A stretch of DNA of 64,000 nucleotides from NCBI RefSeq assembly GCF_051020515.1, contig NZ_CP194857.1, positions 2,914,001 through 2,978,000 of the forward strand, given 5' to 3'. Made by a program: the position numbers and the translations under genes. Every line of letters begins with the position of its first letter. Within the stretch, counting starts at the first letter, position 1. Source of the stretch: CALKWS01 sp051020515 (lineage in GTDB: Bacteria; Actinomycetota; Actinomycetes; Actinomycetales; Beutenbergiaceae). Below the pieces are notes generated by a model. It worked only from the letters and a program-made list of their open reading frames with translations. It was not told the DNA's origin and searched no databases. Shown here one piece after another: positions 27,463 to 35,947 of the stretch.

Positions 27463-28881
27463 CTAGGCCCGGGGTTGCGGTGGCGGCGCCGGTGCGGCCG
27501 GTGGGTATGGCGGTGCCGGTGCGGCCGGTGGGTATGGCGGTGGACCCTGGTGCTGCACGGGGACCTGGTGTGTTGCTGGGGTCTGCGGGTCGGGGCTCGC
27601 AGGATAGTAGGGCTGCTGGTTGGGCGGGTGCTGCACCGGCGCTGCCTGCGGGGGTTGGTAGTGGGGGCCAGGGGCAGGTGGTGGCGTCGTCGATGCTCTG
27701 GGCCGTTGCGGCGGCTGGTACTGGGCGGACCCTGGTGGAGGGGGAACGTGGTGCTGCCCCGGTGCCGGGTACTGCGGCGAAACCTGATGGTGCGATCCGG
27801 GGGGCGTGGGTCCCGGTCCGGACGCCGGGGGGCGGCGGGAACCCATCAATCGGGCGAGCAGGCGTTCCAGCGGTCCTTGGCCCAAGGTCTTCTGCCAGAT
27901 GATGGCGAATGCCAGGCTGGCCAGCACCAACCAGATCAGCGGCCAGTTCGAGACCGGGTACCAGACCGCGTCGGTGCCGAGGATGGCGATATAGACGATG
28001 TGCAGGCTGTAGATCGTCAGCGACATCGCCCCGACGGCGTTCAGGGGAGCGGCGATCACGCGCAGCGGTGCCAGGGACATCGCGAGCAGGCAGAGGCCCA
28101 GCAGGGCCACGGCGAAGCCTGCGTTGCCCAGCATCTCCGGGGTCGAGTTGGCATGCGGCTCGATGGTGATCAGGTCGAAGGCGATCGTGCCCTCCCGTCC
28201 GACCAGAGCGCCTTCGGCGAACGCTCCGGCGCCGTAGCCCAGCGCGGCCACCACGGACCCGATACCAAGGAGGGCGGTAGCCACCCTCGGGGAGCGCAGG
28301 TCGGCCTTGCCCACCGCTACGCCCACCAGGATGTAGGCCAACCAGGTGATCGCCGGGTAGTAGCCGGACCACACCTCGGCCAAGCCGGGCAGCAGCGCCA
28401 GTTCGTGCACCGGGCCGGCTTCACCGTGGAAGGCGTGCCGGGTCAGGACCAGGACCTGCGGTCCGATCGCTAGCACGATGCCGGCGCACCCGAGCACCGC
28501 CACGGCGCTCATTCGTAGGAACGGCACAGCCACGACGAACAACACCGCGTAGGCGGGCAGGATCACCGCCACCGGGGTGCCCAGGAACACCAGGCCGTAG
28601 CCGAGGAGGTACAGGATCAGGGCCCGGCGCAGGATCCGACCGCGCTGGAAGGCGAACCTGGCCGGGTCGTCCTGGGCGCGGCGGGTCATGAAGACCAGTC
28701 CGATCCCGGCCAGCATCGCGAACAGCGCCGAGGGCCGCCCATCGCCCAGGGAGAACCAGCCGGTGGTGGTCCAGATCTCGCTGTGGCGCTCCATCCCCAG
28801 GTGCGCCACGAACATGCCCAGCACCGCCAGCCCGCGGGCGGTGTCGACCCCTACGATGCGCGTGCGCGCTCTCGTCTGCAT
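27463..28881 (-). CDS. Membrane acyltransferase-like protein (HGSNAT/DUF418 type) with Pro-rich tail
   Basis: About 472 residues. The first about 345 form a polytopic membrane domain of 9-10 helices that begins RIVGVDTARGLAVLGMF, the hallmark of the heparan-glucosaminide acetyltransferase-like/DUF418 family, and ends with SLTIYSLHIVYIAIL and GPLERLLARLMG. The last about 125 residues are Pro/Gln/Ala/Tyr-rich (PPYPPAAPA repeats) and probably cytoplasmic. ATG 28881 is favoured over upstream starts because TACCGT lies 6 bases before it. It is divergent from the FAH hydrolase gene. Possible role in modifying a surface glycan; not proven. Confidence 0.72.
   Translation of the reverse strand: MQTRARTRIVGVDTARGLAVLGMFVAHLGMERHSEIWTTTGWFSLGDGRPSALFAMLAGIGLVFMTRRAQDDPARFAFQRGRILRRALILYLLGYGLVFLGTPVAVILPAYAVLFVVAVPFLRMSAVAVLGCAGIVLAIGPQVLVLTRHAFHGEAGPVHELALLPGLAEVWSGYYPAITWLAYILVGVAVGKADLRSPRVATALLGIGSVVAALGYGAGAFAEGALVGREGTIAFDLITIEPHANSTPEMLGNAGFAVALLGLCLLAMSLAPLRVIAAPLNAVGAMSLTIYSLHIVYIAILGTDAVWYPVSNWPLIWLVLASLAFAIIWQKTLGQGPLERLLARLMGSRRPPASGPGPTPPGSHHQVSPQYPAPGQHHVPPPPGSAQYQPPQRPRASTTPPPAPGPHYQPPQAAPVQHPPNQQPYYPASPDPQTPATHQVPVQHQGPPPYPPAAPAPPYPPAAPAPPPQPRA
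27482..27535. repeat. Two 27-bp tandem repeats in the Pro-rich tail
   Basis: Copies start at 27482 and 27509 and share ggtgcggccggtgggtatgg. They encode the duplicated PPYPPAAPA motif on the minus strand. Confidence 0.75.
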
Positions 28882-28887
28882 CCGCCC

Positions 28888-28893
28888 ACGGTA
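28888..28893 (-). promoter_or_regulatory. -10 box for leaderless membrane acyltransferase gene
   Basis: TACCGT on the minus strand, 6 bases before ATG 28881. Confidence 0.45.
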
Positions 28894-29007
28894 CCGACTG
28901 CGCATGGCGCGGCGAGACCGGGCATGCGCCCGTGAGCCCGGCGATCCCACGGAACCGGCGGGTCGTGTGGCCGCATACGGGCTGGTGAGGGGCGCGGGCG
29001 GTGGCAG

Positions 29008-29013
29008 TAGGGT
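29008..29013 (+). promoter_or_regulatory. -10 box for leaderless FAH gene
   Basis: TAGGGT, 7 bases before ATG 29021. Confidence 0.5.
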
Positions 29014-29020
29014 GAGGATC

Positions 29021-29785
29021 ATGCAGATCGCACGGTTCGCCCTCGGTGATGACCCGCGCTATGGCGTGGTCGACGACAACGACCTGGTGGTGCTCTCCGG
29101 CGACCCGCTGTACACCCCGATCGACCCCACTGGCCAGCGGGTGCCGATCGACTCGGTACGGCTGCTCGCCCCGGTGATCCCCCGGTCGAAGGTGGTGGGG
29201 ATCGGGCGCAACTACGCCGAGCACGCCGCCGAACTGGGCAACGAGGTGCCGCAGCGGCCGCTGGTGTTCCTCAAGCCGAACACCGCGGTTATCGGACCAG
29301 ATGACCCGATCCTGCTGCCGTCCTACTCCAGCGAGGTGCATCACGAGGCCGAGCTCGCCGTCGTCATCTCCCGGATCTGCAAGGACGTGCCGGCCGAGCG
29401 CGCAGGCGATGTGATCTTCGGCTACACGGTGGCCAACGACGTCACCGCGCGCGATGTGCAGTCCGAGGACAAGACCTGGACCCGGGGCAAGATGTTCGAT
29501 ACCTCCTGCCCCCTCGGCCCGGTCATCACGATGGACCTGGACGTGGCAGACCTGCGGGTGCAGGCCCGGGTGGACGGTGAGTTGCGGCAGGACGGCTCCA
29601 CCGCCCAGATGGTGCACAAGGTGCCGGAGCTGATTGCCTACGCCTCCTCGCTGTTCACCCTGCTGCCCGGCGACGTCCTGCTCACCGGAACCCCCGCGGG
29701 GGTCGGCCCGATCGAGGCCGGTCAGCGCGTGGAGGTGGAGGTCGAGGGCATCGGGACCCTGGCAAACCCGGTGATGCGGCGCTAG
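29021..29785 (+). CDS. Fumarylacetoacetate hydrolase family protein
   Basis: 254 residues. The N-terminal about 55 residues are a small lead domain, followed by the FAH catalytic fold: VVGIGRNYAEHAAELG, FLKPNTAV, HHEAELAVVI (two metal-binding Glu), YTVANDVTARDVQ (Asp ligand), KMFDTSCPLGPVI and LLTGTPAGVGPI. Members cleave C-C bonds of diketo acids or decarboxylate/isomerise (acylpyruvase, 2-hydroxyhepta-2,4-dienedioate isomerase). It stands just before gltX, with a separate leaderless promoter. The substrate is not determinable. Confidence 0.87.
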   Translation: MQIARFALGDDPRYGVVDDNDLVVLSGDPLYTPIDPTGQRVPIDSVRLLAPVIPRSKVVGIGRNYAEHAAELGNEVPQRPLVFLKPNTAVIGPDDPILLPSYSSEVHHEAELAVVISRICKDVPAERAGDVIFGYTVANDVTARDVQSEDKTWTRGKMFDTSCPLGPVITMDLDVADLRVQARVDGELRQDGSTAQMVHKVPELIAYASSLFTLLPGDVLLTGTPAGVGPIEAGQRVEVEVEGIGTLANPVMRR

Positions 29786-29895
29786 TCGCGGTCCTGCCAC
29801 CTCGCCTGTGGACGTCGCCGGCGTGCTGCCGGTGTCGTCACGAGGCGTCCGATCTGGGCGCTGAGATGAGGATCTAGGCGGGGCGAGTTGCTCGA

Positions 29896-29901
29896 TAGGG
29901 T
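29896..29901 (+). promoter_or_regulatory. -10 box for gltX
   Basis: TAGGGT, 8 bases before ATG 29910, suggesting a leaderless or near-leaderless message. Confidence 0.45.
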
Positions 29902-29909
29902 GGGGGATC

Positions 29910-31421
29910 ATGGCTACCCCAGACTTCGCAACCGGCGCCGATGTGCGTGTGCGGTTCTGCCCCTCACCCACCGGCACCCCGCACGTCGGCCTGATCCGCA
30001 CCGCCCTGTTCAACTGGGCCTACGCCCGCCACCACGGCGGCAGGATCGTGTTCCGGATCGAGGACACCGACGCCGCCCGGGACAGCGAGGAGTCCTACCG
30101 CCAGCTGCTCGACGCCTTGGGCTGGCTGGGCCTGGATTGGGATGAGGGCGTGGAGGTCGGCGGACCGCACGGGCCCTACCGGCAGTCGCAGCGGATGGAC
30201 ATCTACTCCGACGTTGCCGCCCAACTGCTTGCCGCCGGGCACGCCTATGAGTCCTTCTCCACCGCGGAGGAGATCGAGGAGCGCCACCGGGCGGCCGGGC
30301 GGGACCCCAAACTCGGCTATGACGGATTCGACCGCGACCTGACCGAGGAGCAGAAGCAGTCCTACCGCGACGCCGGCCGCACCCCGGTGCTGCGGATCCG
30401 GATGCCCGAAACCGACATCGTGGTGGACGACCTCATTCGCGGGCAGATCACCTTCGCGGCCGGCTCGGTCCCGGACTTCGTGATCGTGCGCGGCAACGGT
30501 CAGCCGTTGTACACCCTGGTCAACCCCCTCGACGACGCCCTGATGGGCATCACCCACGTGTTGCGCGGTGAGGACCTGCTCTCCTCCACCCCGCGCCAGG
30601 TGGTGCTGTGGCGGGCGCTGATCGACCTGGGGCTGGCGCAGGCGGTGCCGGCGTTCGGGCACATGCCGCTGGTGCGCGGTGAGGGCAACCGCAAACTGTC
30701 CAAACGCGATCCCGAGTCCAACCTGTTCACCCATCGTGAGCGGGGCTTCCTGCCCGAGGGGTTGCTGAACTACCTGGCCCTGCTGGGCTGGTCGATCGCA
30801 CCGGACCGGGACATCTTCACCCGCGAGGAACTGGTGACCGCGTTCGACATCGCCGACGTCAACCCCAACCCGGCGCGGTTCGATGTGAAGAAGGCCGAGG
30901 CCATCAACGCCTCCCACCTGCGGTTGCTCGACGTGACCGAGCTCGGCGCCCGGGTGGTGCCCTACCTGCACGAGGCCGGCTTGGTCGGCGCGGAGACCTG
31001 GGATGGCCTCGACGAGGCTGAACAGCACCTGCTCACCCAGGCTGTTCCGCTGATCCAGGAGCGCATGGTGCTGCTGGGGGAGTCGGTGGGGATGCTCGGG
31101 TTCCTCTTCCGCACGCACGCCGACCTGCCCCGGGAGGAGGATGCGATCAACGCCTTGCGTCCCGAGGCCGCTGACGTGCTCGATGCTGCCGTCGCCGCGC
31201 TGGAGCCGAGCCAGGACTTCGGTGCCGGCCACACCCAGCACCTCCTGCGCGAGGCGATCGTGGAGGGCATGGGGATCAAGCCGCGGTTCGCCTTCACCCC
31301 GTTGCGGGTGGCGTTGTCCGGCCGGCGGGTCTCCCCGCCGCTGTTCGAGTCCATGGAGATCCTCGGCAAGGATGAGTCGCTCGCGCGGTTGCGCTCCCTG
31401 CGCGCCGACCTGGATGACTAG
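29910..31421 (+). CDS. gltX: Glutamyl-tRNA synthetase
   Basis: 503 residues, full length. Class I synthetase: the HIGH motif appears as PTGTPHVGLIRTALFNWAY, the VRFCPSPTG lead and RIEDTD are present, and the KMSKS loop is KLSKR at residues 262-266. The C-terminal anticodon-binding domain is complete. It attaches Glu to tRNA-Glu; in most actinobacteria the same enzyme also misacylates tRNA-Gln, later amidated by GatCAB. Both of those tRNA genes lie 1.5 kb downstream on the same strand. The stop codon overlaps the start of the HAD gene. Confidence 0.96.
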   Translation: MATPDFATGADVRVRFCPSPTGTPHVGLIRTALFNWAYARHHGGRIVFRIEDTDAARDSEESYRQLLDALGWLGLDWDEGVEVGGPHGPYRQSQRMDIYSDVAAQLLAAGHAYESFSTAEEIEERHRAAGRDPKLGYDGFDRDLTEEQKQSYRDAGRTPVLRIRMPETDIVVDDLIRGQITFAAGSVPDFVIVRGNGQPLYTLVNPLDDALMGITHVLRGEDLLSSTPRQVVLWRALIDLGLAQAVPAFGHMPLVRGEGNRKLSKRDPESNLFTHRERGFLPEGLLNYLALLGWSIAPDRDIFTREELVTAFDIADVNPNPARFDVKKAEAINASHLRLLDVTELGARVVPYLHEAGLVGAETWDGLDEAEQHLLTQAVPLIQERMVLLGESVGMLGFLFRTHADLPREEDAINALRPEAADVLDAAVAALEPSQDFGAGHTQHLLREAIVEGMGIKPRFAFTPLRVALSGRRVSPPLFESMEILGKDESLARLRSLRADLDD

Positions 31422-32352
31422 CAGGCCCGACGGCGTGCGCGCGGATCCCGCGTTCGGTGCCGCGGGTGTTGGGTCGTTCCGGGCGGGTGACCCAGACCGG
31501 GGAGACCAGGGAGACCGGCCAGACCAGGGAGACCGGGGAGACCAGGGAGACCGGGGAGACCGGGGAAGCCGGGGAGACCGGGAGCCTGCGGTGGCTGCAG
31601 CAGACCGACCCGGCGTCGAGGCCGTGCTGTTCGACGTCGATGACACCCTGGTGGACACCGCCGGGGCGTTCGCGGCGGCGATCGAGGCCGTCGCACAGGA
31701 GTACCTGCCCCACGTCGGTGTTGAGGAGCACGCCGAGATGCTGGCCCTGTGGCGTGCCGACGCCCGCGGCTACTACCGGCGCTTCACCCGCGGCGAGATC
31801 ACGCACACCGAGCAGCGCCGGGCGCGTGCCGCCGAGCTTCACGAGGCATTCGGCGGTCCGCCCTTGCACGACGATGATGACCTGTTCGCGCGGTGGGATG
31901 CCCGCTACAACGAGGCCTTCGCGGCGGCCTGGCGCCCGTTCGACGACGCCCTGGCCTGCGTGCGCGAGGTGTCCGGCCGTGGCCTGGCCGTCGGCGCGGT
32001 GACCAACGCGCAGCGGGCGACGCAGGAGCAGAAACTGCGTCGGTGCGGCCTGGCCGATGACGTGCCCCTGCTGGTCACCCTGGACACCTTCGGTGTGGGA
32101 AAGCCCGACCCGCGGGTCTTCACCGAGGCCTGCCGGCTGCTCGGCACCGACGCGGCCGCCACGGTCTACGTCGGCGACGAACTGGACCTCGACGCTCGTG
32201 CCGCCCGCGCCGCGGGCCTGCGTGGAGTGTGGTTGGACCGCCCCGGTCGACGGCGTGGGGGAGCCTTCGCCGAGGATCCCGAGGCGGCACGCGCGGAGGG
32301 CATCGAGGTGATCTCCGGCCTGTCCGAACTCACGGTGTTGCTGGAACCCTGA
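31414..32352 (+). CDS. HAD-superfamily hydrolase with N-terminal Gly-Asp-x repeat
   Basis: 312 residues if started at ATG 31414, which overlaps the gltX end by 8 bases. Residues about 25-56 are a regular triplet repeat (GDQ GDR PDQ GDR and so on). The HAD domain follows from about residue 68: VLFDVDDTLVDT (nucleophile Asp and acid Asp), an alpha-helical cap, VGAVTNAQR, GVGKPDPRVF (Lys) and VYVGDELDLDARAARAAG (motif IV). A small phosphatase of the phosphoglycolate phosphatase/5'-nucleotidase kind is likely. The repeat lies outside the catalytic domain, so a shorter protein from a later start cannot be excluded. Confidence 0.8.
   Translation: MTSRPDGVRADPAFGAAGVGSFRAGDPDRGDQGDRPDQGDRGDQGDRGDRGSRGDREPAVAAADRPGVEAVLFDVDDTLVDTAGAFAAAIEAVAQEYLPHVGVEEHAEMLALWRADARGYYRRFTRGEITHTEQRRARAAELHEAFGGPPLHDDDDLFARWDARYNEAFAAAWRPFDDALACVREVSGRGLAVGAVTNAQRATQEQKLRRCGLADDVPLLVTLDTFGVGKPDPRVFTEACRLLGTDAAATVYVGDELDLDARAARAAGLRGVWLDRPGRRRGGAFAEDPEAARAEGIEVISGLSELTVLLEP
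31486..31581. repeat. 9-bp coding tandem repeat (Gly-Asp-Arg/Gln)
   Basis: About ten and a half copies of ggagaccrg-type units in frame 31414. A frame-preserving array such as this can change length without breaking the gene. Confidence 0.8.
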
Positions 32353-32472
32353 CCGCAGGAACCCGGACGCAGAGCGAGCGCGGTCCACGACCGGCTGGAC
32401 GCGTCCGGGCCGATGCACTCGGTTCGTGGCTCGTCCGGCACTTGCCGCCCGGGCAGGGCGCTGCTCGGTCGG

Positions 32473-32745
32473 TCAGCGCACCTCGAATCCATGCAGGTTC
32501 TGGGCCTCGGCCTCCTGCGTCTCCACCTCGGTCACCTGGGCGTGCCGGGGTCCCTCGTGGGCCCAGTCGATCAACGTCTGCACGGCCTCGGCCGGACCCT
32601 GCACGTGTGCCTCGACGTTGCCGTCCGGGGTGTTTCGCACCCATCCGTCCACACCGAGTTGTTCGGCCCGGCGCCGGCAGTTCTGGCGGTACACCACGCC
32701 CTGAACGTGGCCGCGGATCATCAGGTGACGGGCGATCTGATTCAT
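32473..32745 (-). CDS. acyP: Acylphosphatase
   Basis: 90 residues. The acylphosphatase signature is IRGHVQGVVYRQNCRRRAEQ with the catalytic Arg, followed by GWVRNTPDGNVEAHVQG with the catalytic Asn. It hydrolyses acyl phosphates such as acetyl phosphate or 1,3-bisphosphoglycerate. ATG 32745 is chosen because the family starts there and a CAGGAT -10-like box lies 6 bases upstream. Convergent with the HAD gene. Confidence 0.9.
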   Translation of the reverse strand: MNQIARHLMIRGHVQGVVYRQNCRRRAEQLGVDGWVRNTPDGNVEAHVQGPAEAVQTLIDWAHEGPRHAQVTEVETQEAEAQNLHGFEVR

Positions 32746-32751
32746 TCGCCC

Positions 32752-32757
32752 ATCCTG
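32752..32757 (-). promoter_or_regulatory. -10-like box for acylphosphatase gene
   Basis: CAGGAT on the minus strand, 6 bases before ATG 32745. Confidence 0.35.
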
Positions 32758-32946
32758 ACCCATCCCGGCTGCCCGAGCACCTGCGCACGCCGCCGACAGG
32801 CTCCAGGACGCAGTCGCCGTCGGGCATGTGAGATCTCCCACCCCCACGGGTTTGGGCGCGGCCACCGGGCTCGGGTAGAGTTACCGGCTGGTAGGACGTC
32901 CGGGGTTGTTTCGGTGCGCGCGGGACACTCTGACGTCATACCCCCT

Positions 32947-33018
32947 TGGGGTATGGTGTAATCGGCAGCACGACTGATTCTGGTTCAGTTAGTCTAGGTT
33001 CGAGTCCTGGTACCCCAG
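32947..33018 (+). tRNA. tRNA-Gln (anticodon CUG)
   Basis: 72 bases. The acceptor arms TGGGGTA (32947-32953) and TACCCCA (33011-33017) pair perfectly. The anticodon stem ACTGA/TCAGT encloses loop TTCTGGT with anticodon CTG. The T-arm has GGTTCGAGTCC. CCA is not encoded. Confidence 0.95.
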
Positions 33019-33072
33019 CGCCGACGATGTGCAGAGCACCCCGTGTGCTCCGGTATGATCGTCGGGCTGCTC

Positions 33073-33145
33073 GGCCCCGTCGTCTAGTGGCCTAGGACGC
33101 CGCCCTCTCAAGGCGGTAACGCCGGTTCGAATCCGGTCGGGGCTA
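33073..33145 (+). tRNA. tRNA-Glu (anticodon CUC)
   Basis: 73 bases. The acceptor GGCCCCG (33073-33079) pairs with CGGGGCT (33138-33144), the first pair being G-U. The anticodon stem CCGCC/GGCGG holds loop CTCTCAA with anticodon CTC. The T-arm has GGTTCGAATCC. CCA is not encoded. Confidence 0.96.
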
Positions 33146-33150
33146 CACGC

Positions 33151-33180
33151 GAGAACCCCTGGCGAAAGCCGGGGGTTCTC
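33151..33180 (+). terminator. Strong hairpin terminator after the tRNA genes
   Basis: Inverted repeat of 13 bp with a GAAA tetraloop (gagaacccc...ggggttctc) and one G-U pair, starting 5 bases after tRNA-Glu. It is followed by a short T-containing stretch (tgcttt). Confidence 0.85.
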
Positions 33181-33312
33181 TGCTTTGTGGCCGGCTCGGG
33201 GCCGACGGCGTCCATGCCTCCGATGATTCACGGCGCTCCTGCCGGAGTCCCAGCGGGGTACGGCTGTGACCCACTCCGGCGCGTGCCCCGCAAACCCGCG
33301 CCGGCACCGGGC

Positions 33313-33318
33313 TACCCT
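33313..33318 (+). promoter_or_regulatory. -10 box upstream of the penicillin-binding lipoprotein gene
   Basis: TACCCT, 6 bases before ATG 33325, the start of an 18-codon open frame that ends on the PBP start codon. Confidence 0.4.
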
Positions 33319-33324
33319 CGGATC

Positions 33325-33381
33325 ATGGTTTCGCCGGCGCCTGCCCGCGAGCACTGTGCGGTCGGGAGGAGGACGCAGTGA
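33325..33381 (+). CDS. Possible 18-residue leaderless upstream open frame
   Basis: Starts ATG 33325 directly after a -10 box and ends TGA 33379-33381, whose last base is the first base of the PBP ATG (TGATG). It is not part of any known family. It could couple translation to the PBP gene, or simply be chance open frame in the leader; the PBP has its own ribosome site inside it. Confidence 0.3.
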   Translation: MVSPAPAREHCAVGRRTQ

Positions 33382-35703
33382 TGGTCCAGCAGCACCCCAG
33401 GAGAACGGCATCGGTTCTCGTGGCCACCCTGACCGCCGTCGGGCTCTTCCTGGCCGGTTGCTCGTCTCCGACCGACGGCGAGGACGCCGACGCCGACGCC
33501 CCTGCCCCGGAGTTGACCGCCGCCGAGGCGCTGGCCGAGGCGATGGCCGGCGGGGACTTCTCCGAGGCCCCGATGGGCGCCGAGGAGCGCGAGATCGCCC
33601 AGGCTGACGTCGATGCGGCCCTTGCGCAGATGGAGGGCATCGACCGGGAGGTGGAGGTCAGTTGGGTCTCCAGCCCGTACGAGGAGGATGAGGGCCTGGC
33701 CGCCGATGCGGCGATGCGCTGGCACTGGAGCATGCCCGGCTCGGAGCAGACCGGTCCTACCCGATCTCGGTGCACTTGTCCGCCGAGGACTCCGAGACCT
33801 GGCACGCCACCTGGTCCCGGGACCTGATCGCCCGTGAACTCGGTGAGAACGGGGTGTTCGTGGTCGAGCGAACCGATGCCGACCGGGGTGCCATTCTCGA
33901 TGGTGACGGGGAGATCCTGGTGGCGGAGCGACCGGTCTTCCGGATCGGGATCGACAAGACGTTCATCGAGTCCGACGACTGGGCCGACGCCGCGCTGGCA
34001 CTGGCCGAGGAACTGGACTTCTCCAACCCGCAGGCCTACGCCGACCGGGTCCTGGCCTACGGCCCGCGGGCGTTCGTGGACGCGGTGGTGATCCCCCAGG
34101 ACAACCCTGAGGGCCTGGACCTGGACACCCTGCGCGCCCTGGACGGAGTGCACTTCGTCTCCGGGGTACGCATCCAGGGCCCCACCGAGTCCTTCGCCCG
34201 CCCGGTGCTGGGCCGGGTGGGGGAGGCCACCGCCGAGATCATCGAGAACTCCGAGGGAAGCATCGAGGCCGGTGACATCATCGGACTGTCCGGCCTGCAG
34301 GCCCAGTACGAGGAGGTCCTGCGCGGCAGACCTGCCGTGGCCATCTCCGTCGTCGACGGCGCCCCGGTCTCCGACGCCGGCGAGGGTGCCGATGACGGCG
34401 AGGGTGCCGGCGAGGACGACGACGGCGCCGGTGGCGAGACCGATGGCGGGGGAACAGGCGCCGAAGCCGCCGGCGACGGGCAGCCCGAGGGCGCCGAGCC
34501 CACGCAGGTGTTCACCTTCGACGCGGGCGACGGCATCGATCTTGAGACCACCCTGGACGCCGACATGCAGGTCCTGGCCGAGAAGATCCTCGCCGAGGTG
34601 GAGCCGGCCAGTGCCCTGGTGGCGCTGCGGCCCTCCGACGGCCACGTCCTGGCGGTGGCCAGCGGCCCGGGATCGCAGGGCTGGTCCACCGCGACCCTGG
34701 GCCAGTACGCCCCCGGCTCGACCTTCAAGATGGTCACCGCTCTGGCCATGCTGCGCGCGAGGGGATGGAACTGGAGGACACCGTGCAGTGCCCCGAGACG
34801 CTCACGGTGGACGGGCGCACGTTCTCCAACAACCCGGGCTATCCGGACGAGATGCTCGGTGACATCACCGTGACCGAGGCGATCGCGCACTCGTGCAACA
34901 CCACGTTCCTGGCCCAGCACGACCGGATCGGTCCGGCCGATCTCGCCTCGGCCGCCACGGCGCTGGGACTGCTGGACTCCGGGGAGTTCGGGTATCCGCT
35001 GTTCCTGGGTTCGGTGTCACAGGAGGTGGGAGCCACCAACCACGCGGCGGCCATGATGGGTCAGGGCCAGGTGCTCGCTTCCCCGATGGGCATGGCGGTG
35101 GTCGCCGCGTCCTTGTCCGCCGGGCAGACGGTGCGTCCCACCCTGATCCGCAACCTTGCCGACCTCACCGCCGACCCTGCTGAGGGTGCCGAGGGCGATG
35201 ACGTTCCCGAAGGGGGCGACACCCAGGATTCGAGTACCGACGGCGACGACGGCGGTGCTGACGACGAGGACGGCACCACCGGGGACGACGACGGCGCCAC
35301 CGGGGACCAGGCCGGTGCCACCGGCGACGACGACGGAGCGGCCGGGGAGTCCGAGGAGGACGGAGCCACCGGGGTTCCCGGCGACGACGGTGACGGAACC
35401 GACGGCGGCGAGGGTGCCCAGGCCACCGAGATCTCCCCGCTGACTCATGAGGAAGCCGCTGTGCTGCGCCAGGCGATGCGCGCCGTCGTCGTCGATGGCA
35501 CCACGCCGATGCTCGCCGATGTCGACGGCCCTCCGGTGGTGGCCAAGAGCGGCACCGCCGAGCACGGCAGCGACGAAGCCATCCGTACCTGGGTAATCGC
35601 CATCCAGGGCGACCTGGCCGTGGCGGCCTTCGTCGAGGACGGGGAGTACGGGGCGGCCACCTCCGGTCCGCTGGTCGCAGAGTTCCTCGACGGCATCAAC
35701 TAA
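33381..35703 (+). CDS. Class B penicillin-binding lipoprotein (D,D-transpeptidase), two frameshifts
   Basis: About 774 residues over three frames. Order: lipoprotein signal ending LFLAGC; acidic linker; MecA-type NTF2-like domain; PBP dimerisation domain; acidic Gly/Asp linker (about 34370-34500); transpeptidase domain. Active-site motifs are complete: PGSTFK (Ser-x-x-Lys), AHSCN (Ser-x-Asn) and AKSGTAE (Lys-Ser-Gly). Between the second and third motifs lies an unusual acidic insert of about 85 residues. It cross-links peptidoglycan outside the membrane, like actinobacterial PBP-lipo. Frames break at about 33750-33757 and 34757-34765, each repairable by one added base. Start ATG 33381 has ribosome site ggaggagg. 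Confidence 0.85.
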
Positions 35704-35947
35704 AGCGACGTCAACGCATCCCCCACCTCGAGGTGTCCGCGCAGCCGGTCCCGTGCATCACGATCCGGACACAGATTGCGAAAGCGTTACCGCGTGTGTG
35801 CATAGCCGCTTATGCTGCGGAGCACCACACACCCCGTGGTGCAACAGAAGCAGTGACGTGGGGCGCTCCGGCGGCTTGGGTCTCGACCGACCCCGGCGCC
35901 ACGCCCAGCCCGCATGAAAGCGTGACCTTCGAGAGGACGATGGAGTC

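Noticed and set aside
31486..31581. Collagen-like structural protein
   Set aside because: The triplets are few, lack Pro in the typical positions, and are attached to a cytosolic HAD phosphatase.
29964..31658. 564-residue minus-strand open frame opposite gltX
   Set aside because: Antisense shadow of gltX; the Ser/Pro-Arg repeat at its start comes from the opposite of the HAD 9-bp repeat.
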